A stretch of DNA of 12,636 bases from Bacillota bacterium. GTDB taxonomy: Bacteria; Bacillota; Clostridia; Lachnospirales; Bianqueaceae. Location: assembly GCA_017474705.1 (NCBI GenBank), contig JAFVHC010000123.1, positions 1 to 12,636 of the forward strand. The letters are read 5' to 3'. Below the pieces are notes generated by a model. The model ran no database searches, had not been told where the DNA came from, and was given only the letters and a program-made list of their open reading frames with translations. The translations under genes were made by a program, and so were the position numbers. Positions 7,027 to 12,636 of this stretch are shown here, one piece after another. Position 1 is the stretch's first letter; the number at the start of each line of letters is the position of its first letter.

Positions 7027-7224
7027 CTTACGTTCTGTTTGAATGAACTCCATATATAGAACGTAAGATGATTGATTCATTACGTTCTGGTTTGAACGGA
7101 TCAGACATGGAACGTAATATGGCTCGTCCTTTTACGTTCTGTCTAGAGGGAATCAAATATTGGAACGTAAGAAGGCTGATTCATTACGTTCCGGTTTTGA
7201 GGGGATAAGACATGGAACGTAATG
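7027..7224. repeat. Array of four 52-bp palindromic hairpin units
   Basis: TTACGTTC occurs at 7028, 7080, 7132 and 7184, exactly 52 bp apart. Its reverse complement GAACGTAA occurs at 7059, 7110, 7163 and 7215. Each pair forms an inverted repeat with arms of 8-11 bp (perfect 10 bp in unit 1, 9 in unit 2, 8 plus two G-U in unit 3, 11 in unit 4) and a loop of about 21-23 nt. Unit-to-unit gaps are 13-14 nt. Units 1 and 3 resemble each other, as do units 2 and 4; AGACATGGAACGTAAT occurs in both 2 and 4. The array lies between convergent genes and has no coding potential. It resembles the alternating arrangement of enterobacterial REP/BIME elements in layout, not in sequence. Function unknown. Confidence 0.85.
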
Positions 7225-7273
7225 CGCGTCAAAGAGCATGGATCACGATCATTGTTGATCCTCCACATAAATC

Positions 7274-7298
7274 AAGGGCTGCTTTCGGCAGCCCTTTT
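7274..7298. terminator. Hairpin terminator between convergent genes
   Basis: AAGGGCTGC (7274-7282) and GCAGCCCTT (7288-7296) form a perfect 9-bp stem with a 5-nt loop. On the plus strand it is followed by TTTTAC. On the minus strand it begins 7 nt after the symporter stop codon and is followed by TGATTTATG, a weaker tail. It probably ends symporter transcripts and may act in both directions. Confidence 0.7.
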
Positions 7299-7302
7299 AC
7301 TA

Positions 7303-8823
7303 TCAGTCTTCTTCTCCTGCCGCGATGGCTGCGGCATGTTCTTTCTGGATGTCCGGGAACGCGGACAGGATCGGTTCTTCTTTCTTGTTATTCAGTTTCC
7401 GATCCACGTAGTTCTTGGTGATACGGTAGACGATCGGTGAAAGCACGAGGACGCCGATCAAGTTGGGGATCATCATCAGGCCGTTGAAGGTATCCGAGAT
7501 GTCCCATGCCAGGCTGGACTTGAGCAAGGCGCCTGCAATGATGACGCAGACGAAGAATACCTTATAACCGATCGTGGACTTCGTTCCAAACAAGTACTCC
7601 CAGGCTTTGCTGCCATAAACGCTCCAGCCAAGTACTGTGGAGAATGCAAACAGCAGGACGGCGACCGCGATGAAGTACTGACCGAACGAGCCGAAGACCG
7701 AGGCGAAAGCCGCTCCGACCAAAGCTGTCTGCTCCAGAACTTCACCGGTTGCTGAGGTTGCCAGGACCTGGCCGGTCTGCAGATCCACAACGCCGGAAGC
7801 CAGGATGGCGACCGCAGTGAGCGTACATACGATGATGGTATCCGCGAAGACTTCGAAGATGCCCCACATACCCTGATGGACCGGTTCCTTCGCATTGGAG
7901 CAGGAATGGACCATAACGGACGAACCAAGGCCTGCTTCATTGGAGAAGACGCCTCGCTTGAAACCCCAGGTGACCACCGTTTTGACGGTGACACCGGCGA
8001 AGCCGCCGGCAACTGCCTTGATACCAAAGGCATGGCGGAAGATGGTGCCGAAGATGCTGCCCACTTTGGAGATATGCGCGAAGAAGATCACGATCGCCCC
8101 GATGATGTACAGGATGACCATGAATGGTACGATCTTTTCGGTAACAGACGCGATACGCTTAAGACCGCCGATAACGACGATGCCTACCAGTCCCATGACC
8201 AGAACGCCGACCAGCCAGCGCGGGATACCGAAAGCGGAATGCATGTTGACGGTGATGGTGTTGACCTGACTGAGATTTCCGATACCGAAGGAAGCCAGCA
8301 CGCAGAAGATGGAGAACAGGACCGCTAAGGTGCTTCCGATATACTTGCATCCTTTCTTGGCACCAAGACCATCCCGCAGGTAATACATCGCGCCGCCGCA
8401 CCATTCGCCTTGCACGTTCTTGCGGCGATAGAAGATACCGAGCACGTTCTCAGAGTAGTTGGTCATCATACCAAAGAAAGCGGCGACCCACATCCAGAAG
8501 ATAGCACCGGCGCCTCCGGACACGATGGCCGTGGCGACACCAGCGATGTTGCCGACGCCGACCGTGGCCGCCAGAGCCGTACACAATGACTGGAACTGCG
8601 AAATGTTCTTCGCGTCTGATTTATCATGGACGTCACTGTCCTTGGCAAAGACACGGCCGATGGTGCTCTTCCACCAATGGGCGAAATGAGTGATCTGGAA
8701 ACATTTGGTCAGGACCGTCATAAGTACACCGGTACCAATCAGAAGCACCAGGCCGATGGTGACCCAGACAAAGCCGTTGATCTTATCGTTGATAGCAGCA
8801 AGATTGGTCAAAAACTCGTTCAT
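7303..8823 (-). CDS. Sodium:alanine/glycine symporter (AGCS family)
   Basis: The 506-residue polytopic membrane protein imports small neutral amino acids, chiefly alanine or glycine, with Na+. Family hallmarks are the QFQSLCTALAATVGVGNIAGVA stretch (about residues 76-97), SGGAGAIFWMW (102-112, with Ala where many members have Pro) and the later FSNEAGLGSS motif. Length and the eleven or so hydrophobic segments fit AlsT/DagA/AgcS-type proteins. The start at 8823 is chosen because GGGAGG (8831-8836 on the complement) lies 7 nt upstream; an in-frame alternative seven codons earlier overlaps that site. It is monocistronic, with its own promoter and a terminator directly downstream. It could supply amino acids alongside the nearby dipeptidase operon. 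The exact amino acid is not determinable. Confidence 0.95.
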   Translation of the reverse strand: MNEFLTNLAAINDKINGFVWVTIGLVLLIGTGVLMTVLTKCFQITHFAHWWKSTIGRVFAKDSDVHDKSDAKNISQFQSLCTALAATVGVGNIAGVATAIVSGGAGAIFWMWVAAFFGMMTNYSENVLGIFYRRKNVQGEWCGGAMYYLRDGLGAKKGCKYIGSTLAVLFSIFCVLASFGIGNLSQVNTITVNMHSAFGIPRWLVGVLVMGLVGIVVIGGLKRIASVTEKIVPFMVILYIIGAIVIFFAHISKVGSIFGTIFRHAFGIKAVAGGFAGVTVKTVVTWGFKRGVFSNEAGLGSSVMVHSCSNAKEPVHQGMWGIFEVFADTIIVCTLTAVAILASGVVDLQTGQVLATSATGEVLEQTALVGAAFASVFGSFGQYFIAVAVLLFAFSTVLGWSVYGSKAWEYLFGTKSTIGYKVFFVCVIIAGALLKSSLAWDISDTFNGLMMIPNLIGVLVLSPIVYRITKNYVDRKLNNKKEEPILSAFPDIQKEHAAAIAAGEED

Positions 8824-8855
8824 AAAAAAACCTCCCAAACACAAACATGAACAGT

Positions 8856-8884
8856 ATTGTATACCATTTTTATACGGCGCGCAA
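8856..8884 (-). promoter_or_regulatory. Promoter of the AGCS symporter gene
   Basis: On the minus strand TTGCGC (8879-8884) and TACAAT (8856-8861) are separated by 17 bp. The predicted start leaves a leader of about 25 nt before the GGGAGG site and ATG, too short for a riboswitch. Confidence 0.6.
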
Positions 8885-8921
8885 CTGTTTTTTGTACGCG
8901 GACACTTTATGCAAACAAAGA

Positions 8922-8954
8922 AGTGTGAAAAGCGAAAGGATCGTTCTTCACACT
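8922..8954 (-). terminator. Hairpin terminator of the dipeptidase-acetyltransferase operon
   Basis: AGTGTGAA (8947-8954 on the complement) pairs with TTCACACT (8922-8929 on the complement), and an inner CGA/TCG continues the stem. On the minus strand it is followed by TCTTTGTTTGC, a T-rich tail. It begins 7 nt after the acetyltransferase stop codon. Confidence 0.65.
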
Positions 8955-8961
8955 CCTGGTT

Positions 8962-9681
8962 TTACACGGATGGGATCCGATACTCATAGTGCAGGATATC
9001 ATACGTCCTGTCACCGATCTTGAGGCCGTCCTTCTCCATGCGCACGAACCGCATCCCTGCTTTTTCAAGCACTTTCCGCGAGCCTGTGTTTTCCGCGGCG
9101 CACCATGCCGTCACACAAGGAATGCCTTCATTCTCCGTCAGATACTGCAGCACCGCCTGCAGTGCCTCCGTCGCATAACCTTGTCCCCAACAGGCTTTGT
9201 CGACGCTGAATCCGACCTCTATCGTGTCGCCTTTATAGTCATAGGCTCCGATCGTGCCGAACAGTACGCTATCAAAATCCATCGCCCAGCCATAGAAATG
9301 TTCGTCCTGATAGCTTTCGATGTAGTGGGCTACGGTCTCCCGCGCCATCTCCGGGGTCGCATAGGGATTCCATCCCGAATATCGGTACATCTCCGGGATC
9401 GCCCCGAAATTCTGATACAGATCATCCGCGTCCTCCGGACGGTATCTGCGCAGGATCAGCCGCTCGGTCCTGAGTTCGGCCGTACCATGCACCTCGATCT
9501 CCTCTATGGAAACGATCTCCGACACGGGGAGAAGATCTTCTCCGATGATGATGCATTCCTCATTTTTACCAAACTCAGACCAGCAGTAATCGGCGTCATA
9601 ATAATCTGCGACGCCTGTGAACGTGTCTCCGCAAAAATGCGTTACCCGGACGTGCTTTTCATCATATTTTGACAGTTCCAT
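8962..9681 (-). CDS. GNAT family N-acetyltransferase with N-terminal Sm-like domain
   Basis: The 239-residue product has two parts. Residues 1-64 (KYDEKHVRV, GDTFTGVADYYDA, ECIIIGEDLLPVSEIVSIEEI) look like a small Sm/LSM-type beta barrel of the kind found as a stand-alone protein in Firmicutes. Residues about 69-239 are a RimJ/RimL-type acetyltransferase (ELRTERLILRRYRPEDADDLY start; acetyl-CoA loop WGQGYAT at 165-171; ENTGSRKVLEKAGM at 197-210). It should transfer acetyl from acetyl-CoA to an amine; the acceptor, whether a protein N-terminus or a small molecule, is unknown. The start is uncertain: ATG at 9681 matches the expected beginning of the Sm-like domain but has a poor ribosome site. 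A GTG at 9705 would overlap the dipeptidase gene by 14 nt. Either way it is the second gene of the dipeptidase operon. Confidence 0.85.
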   Translation of the reverse strand: MELSKYDEKHVRVTHFCGDTFTGVADYYDADYCWSEFGKNEECIIIGEDLLPVSEIVSIEEIEVHGTAELRTERLILRRYRPEDADDLYQNFGAIPEMYRYSGWNPYATPEMARETVAHYIESYQDEHFYGWAMDFDSVLFGTIGAYDYKGDTIEVGFSVDKACWGQGYATEALQAVLQYLTENEGIPCVTAWCAAENTGSRKVLEKAGMRFVRMEKDGLKIGDRTYDILHYEYRIPSV

Positions 9682-9691
9682 CGCAGGCTGC

Positions 9692-11155
9692 TCAGTTGTC
9701 GCCACGGTTATACCCGTTCTTCATTTGTTTGCTGGCTTCCAAAAGGACCAGGTTCAGCGTCTGCGTGGTGATCTCCTTGGCTTTCTTGCACAGTTCTTCG
9801 TTTGCTTCAGCAGTCAATGAGAAATCACCTGTCTCCTGCATCTTTCGATCATACTCCAGGATCAGCTGGCGGCACTTGGCGGCCATCTGGCTTTGATAGC
9901 GTTCTACGAAAGGAATGATGGTGGCGTAATGTGGATCGGCCAGCGCACCGATCAGGCGGCTGGGCCAGTAGAAATTCTCTGTAGAAACATCCAGCGTCAC
10001 ATCATTAAGGTATTTAGGCAGTTTATCTACATTTGTATAGATCAGCAGCGCCGCGTTGAAAGCCATGGATCCATAGGAGATCCACTCAATACCGCGGATC
10101 TGTTCCGGCACATCCGAACGGATCTGACAGATGGAGGTCACAGCAGTACGGTTGATGCCGATAGAACGATATTTCCCACGGACACCGGTATCCTGCTTGA
10201 TATACGGATCATACGGGGTGCCCTGATAATGCGAAGACAGGAGGTATTTGATATCCTCCACAGTGATCTTGCGGTCCGGCACCAGACACCACGGAATATC
10301 ATCGCTTTCCGGGCCGAAGTCCGCTTCCGGACCGTCCCAGGTGAAGCTTTCCGGCGCCAGATAGCGGCCCATGAACCAGGCACGCGGCGTGTTGTAGATA
10401 TGATCCATGTCGGAATGGGAACCAAAGACTTTGCGCGGATCGAAGGCATCGCCCTGATTGGTGTCCAGATGGTTCTCCGCAATGAACTCGCGCAGATCCG
10501 CGGAGCACAGATTGGCTTCCTGCGCACCGAAGGCATCTTCCAGGTCGAACTCGTCCATGCCGAACTGATTCGGTGCGATGACACATGCATCGTCCGGAAC
10601 GCGGCGTGCGATCCAGTGATGGCCCCCGATGGTCTCCAGCCACCAGGCTTCGTTCACATCATTGAACGCGATACCGTTGGACTCATAGGTACCGTACTGC
10701 TCCAGCAGCTGTCCTAAGCGCAGGACGCCCTCACGGGCACTGTGGATGTACGGCAGCACCAGTACGATGATATCCTCCTCGCCGATGCCGCCGGGGATAT
10801 CCTTTTCTTTCTTCGTTTTCGCTTTCTGATAGACCACCAGTGGGTCCGCGGAAAGTACGCGCGGATTGGAGGTGATGGTCTCCGTGGCGGTCATGCCGAC
10901 GTTGGCGGCATTGATGCCGGTCGCAGCCCAGATGCCATGGTTTTTATCCACATTGGGGCTGGATGTGTAGCGCATCGGGTCCTTGGGCAGTTCGATCTCC
11001 ACATGGGAGATCACGCTTTTATATTTTTTAGGCTGATCCTTGGGCTGCACGACGATGGTCTTCTTCACGTCGAAGAAACCGTCGTCCGTGCGGGCGATCA
11101 TGGTAGAGCCGTCGTTCGTGGCATTTCTGCCGACTAAGATCGTAGTACAGGACAT
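9692..11155 (-). CDS. pepD: C69 family dipeptidase
   Basis: The 487-residue product belongs to the N-terminal-nucleophile peptidase family U34/C69, typified by Lactobacillus PepD, which cleaves a broad range of dipeptides in the cytoplasm. The family start MSCTTILVGRNATNDGSTMI is plain: Cys3 is the expected nucleophile, exposed by removal of the leading residues, with Asp14, Gly15, Arg22 and Asp24-Asp25 in the usual pattern. Later regions such as NDVNEAWWLETIGGHHWIARR and the C-terminal helical region fit the family. The ATG at 11155 has an ideal AAGGAGG site 8 nt upstream; an in-frame extension upstream to 11236 crosses the promoter and is rejected. It heads an operon with the acetyltransferase. 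It likely recycles imported or turnover peptides. The pepD name rests on family resemblance. Confidence 0.93.
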   Translation of the reverse strand: MSCTTILVGRNATNDGSTMIARTDDGFFDVKKTIVVQPKDQPKKYKSVISHVEIELPKDPMRYTSSPNVDKNHGIWAATGINAANVGMTATETITSNPRVLSADPLVVYQKAKTKKEKDIPGGIGEEDIIVLVLPYIHSAREGVLRLGQLLEQYGTYESNGIAFNDVNEAWWLETIGGHHWIARRVPDDACVIAPNQFGMDEFDLEDAFGAQEANLCSADLREFIAENHLDTNQGDAFDPRKVFGSHSDMDHIYNTPRAWFMGRYLAPESFTWDGPEADFGPESDDIPWCLVPDRKITVEDIKYLLSSHYQGTPYDPYIKQDTGVRGKYRSIGINRTAVTSICQIRSDVPEQIRGIEWISYGSMAFNAALLIYTNVDKLPKYLNDVTLDVSTENFYWPSRLIGALADPHYATIIPFVERYQSQMAAKCRQLILEYDRKMQETGDFSLTAEANEELCKKAKEITTQTLNLVLLEASKQMKNGYNRGDN

Positions 11156-11191
11156 GGTCCGGTCCTCCTTGGGTGTTAAAATTGCTTCATC

Positions 11192-11220
11192 ATGATAGCA
11201 CAGATCGCTTGTATTTTCCA
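11192..11220 (-). promoter_or_regulatory. Promoter of the dipeptidase operon
   Basis: On the minus strand TGGAAA (11215-11220) and TATCAT (11192-11197) are separated by 17 bp, upstream of the AAGGAGG site. The -35 is moderate (four of six bases). Its -35 directly abuts the -35 of the divergent promoter. Confidence 0.5.
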
Positions 11221-11237
11221 GTAGGATTCTGTACAAT
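11209..11237 (+). promoter_or_regulatory. Promoter of the ene-reductase gene
   Basis: TTGTAT (11209-11214) and TACAAT (11232-11237) are separated by 17 bp, followed by AAGGAG (11254-11259) and the ATG at 11269. It overlaps the divergent dipeptidase promoter, so the two may compete for polymerase. Confidence 0.6.
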
Positions 11238-11268
11238 AGATGTAGTAAACGAAAAGGAGCCTGTGCAT

Positions 11269-12636
11269 ATGAGTGCCTTTACCCGGAAGTATCCTAACCT
11301 CTGCCGGCCGATCACCATCGCCGGCACTACGTTCCGCAACCGCATGTTTTCCGTACCCATGGGCGGCACGGACATCACCAACGACGGCTGTATCGGACCG
11401 AAATCCGTCGCGTTCTATGAACTGCGGGCCAAAGGCGGGGCCGGTGCCGTCACCGTGTCCGAGCTCATGGTCCATCCGCAGACCGACGGTTCACACGCCT
11501 ATCACCTGGATGAAAGCATCCTGAACTCTCTGGCATCCGCCACCTACGCGGCCGACGCGATCCGCCGCCACGGTGCCGTCCCTTCCATTGAACTGTCTCA
11601 TTCCGGCATGTTCGCCGGCACCTACATGACCGATAAAAAGCGCCAGAAATCCCTGCACCAGTGGGGCCCCTGCGATACGGTCCGTGCAGATGGTGTCGAA
11701 GTCAAAGCCCTGACCGTCGACATGATCGATGAGATCGTCGAGGCCTACGGTCATGTGGCAGGACTGGCCAAACGGGCCGGCTTTGAGATGATCATGGTCC
11801 ATGGCGGCCACGGCTGGCTGCTGAACCAGTTCCTCTCGCCGCTGTTCAACCATCGGACTGATGTATACGGTGGTTCGCTGGAGAACCGCTGTCGTTTCGC
11901 GATTCGTGTGCTGGAGGCGGTACGTGAAGCCGTCGGCCCCCGCTTCCCCATCGAGTTCCGCATGAGCGGCTCCGAATTCGTGGAAGGCGGCTACGGTCTG
12001 GATGAGGGCGTGCGCATCGCCCAGATGATCGAGCCCTATGTCGACCTGATCCATGTCTCCGCAGGAACCTATCAGAAGACCTTTGGTATCACCCACCCAT
12101 CCATGTTCACCGAACACGGCCGCAACGTCTTCCTGGCAGCGGAGATCAAAAAGCATGTATCCAAACCAGTCGCGACCCTGGGCGGCCTCAACGATCCTGC
12201 CCAAATGGAAGAGATCATCGCAAGCGGCCAGGCGGACGTTGTGGAGATGGGACGAGCCCTTCTGGCCGATCCGTTCCTGCCCCGCAAAGTCACGGAGAAC
12301 CGGGACGATGAGATCGTGCGCTGCCTGCGCTGCTTCACCTGCATGGCGGAGCGTGCCGCGACCTCAACCCGCCGCTGTACGGTCAACCCGCTGATCGGCC
12401 GTGAAATGGAAGGCGACGAGGTACGTCCGGCTCCGGTACGCCGCAAGGTCTTGGTTGCGGGCGGCGGTCCCGGTGGACTGTATGCCGCTTACACTGCGGC
12501 CCGTCGTGGGCACGAAGTCATCCTCTGCGAGAAGGAGGATCTGACCGGAGGCATCCTGAAGAGCGAACAGGCCCTCCCCTTCAAACATGAAATGTATGAA
12601 CTGGCCGGGACCTATCGTCTCCTGGCCGAGCGCGCC
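11269..12636 (+). CDS. NADH:flavin oxidoreductase, OYE/2,4-dienoyl-CoA reductase-like (C-terminus outside window)
   Basis: The first 456 residues are present; the frame is open to the window edge. The N-terminal part is an FMN-binding Old Yellow Enzyme barrel (PNLCRPITIAGTTFRNRMF start; ELSHSGMFAG; VHGGHGWLLNQFLSP at 177-191; YGGSLENR at 200-207; MGRALLADP near 325). It is followed by a cysteine cluster at 352, 355, 358 and 370 for a 4Fe-4S centre. A Rossmann FAD/NAD domain then begins with GGGPGG at 398-403. This three-part build is that of 2,4-dienoyl-CoA reductase, enoate reductase, trimethylamine dehydrogenase and the bile-acid enzymes BaiCD/BaiH. They pass electrons from NAD(P)H through FAD and Fe-S to FMN to reduce an activated C=C bond, or run related reactions. 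The start has an AAGGAG site 9 nt upstream. The substrate cannot be chosen from sequence. Confidence 0.92.
   Translation, partial: MSAFTRKYPNLCRPITIAGTTFRNRMFSVPMGGTDITNDGCIGPKSVAFYELRAKGGAGAVTVSELMVHPQTDGSHAYHLDESILNSLASATYAADAIRRHGAVPSIELSHSGMFAGTYMTDKKRQKSLHQWGPCDTVRADGVEVKALTVDMIDEIVEAYGHVAGLAKRAGFEMIMVHGGHGWLLNQFLSPLFNHRTDVYGGSLENRCRFAIRVLEAVREAVGPRFPIEFRMSGSEFVEGGYGLDEGVRIAQMIEPYVDLIHVSAGTYQKTFGITHPSMFTEHGRNVFLAAEIKKHVSKPVATLGGLNDPAQMEEIIASGQADVVEMGRALLADPFLPRKVTENRDDEIVRCLRCFTCMAERAATSTRRCTVNPLIGREMEGDEVRPAPVRRKVLVAGGGPGGLYAAYTAARRGHEVILCEKEDLTGGILKSEQALPFKHEMYELAGTYRLLAERA

Noticed and set aside
7028..7222. GAAC/GTTC half-sites read as LexA (SOS) boxes
   Set aside because: The Firmicute LexA box needs GAAC-N4-GTTC; here GAAC and GTTC are separated by far more than four bases and there is no promoter nearby.
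7027..7224. Array read as a CRISPR locus
   Set aside because: The conserved parts are 8-11-bp alternating arms rather than 24-37-bp direct repeats, the intervening loops are related to each other, and no cas genes are present.
7240..7261. GGATCA/TGATCC inverted repeat beside the array
   Set aside because: Only 6 bp with a 10-nt loop and no T tract or neighbouring promoter; likely chance.
9893..10717. 274-codon plus-strand frame inside the dipeptidase gene
   Set aside because: Antisense shadow of a strongly conserved C69 dipeptidase; no ribosome site or recognisable domain.

Overview
This window looks like chromosomal DNA of a Bacillota (Firmicutes) bacterium, probably gut- or host-associated. 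The evidence is strong AGGAGG-type ribosome binding sites, sigma-A-like promoters with 17-18 bp spacers, U-tailed hairpin terminators, and a gene set (C69 dipeptidase, AGCS symporter, MATE pump, flavin/Fe-S ene-reductase, sugar hydrolase) common in anaerobic gut Firmicutes. The coding DNA is fairly GC-rich; the fibronectin-type surface protein gene is visibly more AT-rich. Genus cannot be fixed from this sequence. I see no tRNA, rRNA, insertion sequence, phage gene or CRISPR array.

Layout. (1) 1-1479, minus: the N-terminal 493 residues of a secreted protein with a signal peptide, a highly acidic linker and tandem fibronectin-III-like modules; its C-terminus lies outside the window. It has its own promoter. 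(2) 1572-4189, minus: a compact three-gene operon, in transcription order stand-alone receiver protein, alpha/beta-hydrolase esterase, MATE exporter. Gaps are 1 and 7 nt, with a near-consensus promoter upstream and a hairpin terminator over the MATE stop codon. (3) 4307-6934, plus: a divergently transcribed 875-residue glycoside hydrolase resembling GH106-type rhamnosidases. Its promoter carries a perfect 14-bp palindrome between -35 and -10, a typical place for a LacI-type repressor to bind. (4) 6935-7302: a 368-bp convergent intergenic region holding a long hairpin terminator, an array of four hairpin units at exact 52-bp spacing (eight alternating copies of TTACGTTC/GAACGTAA), and a second terminator. 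(5) 7303-8823, minus: a sodium:alanine/glycine symporter with its own promoter. (6) 8962-11155, minus: a C69 dipeptidase followed by a GNAT acetyltransferase with an Sm-like N-terminal domain, overlapping or nearly so, ending at a hairpin terminator. (7) 11269-12636, plus: the first 456 residues of an Old Yellow Enzyme-type oxidoreductase with Fe-S and FAD domains, running off the window.

How the genes may work together. The dipeptidase and symporter fit peptide and amino-acid use. The hydrolase, esterase and ene-reductase would fit breakdown of decorated glycosides or phenolic esters, but that link is inference from gene proximity. The most unusual element is the 52-bp hairpin array. Next come the esterase operon with its atypical receiver, the operator palindrome, and the Sm-like/GNAT fusion.
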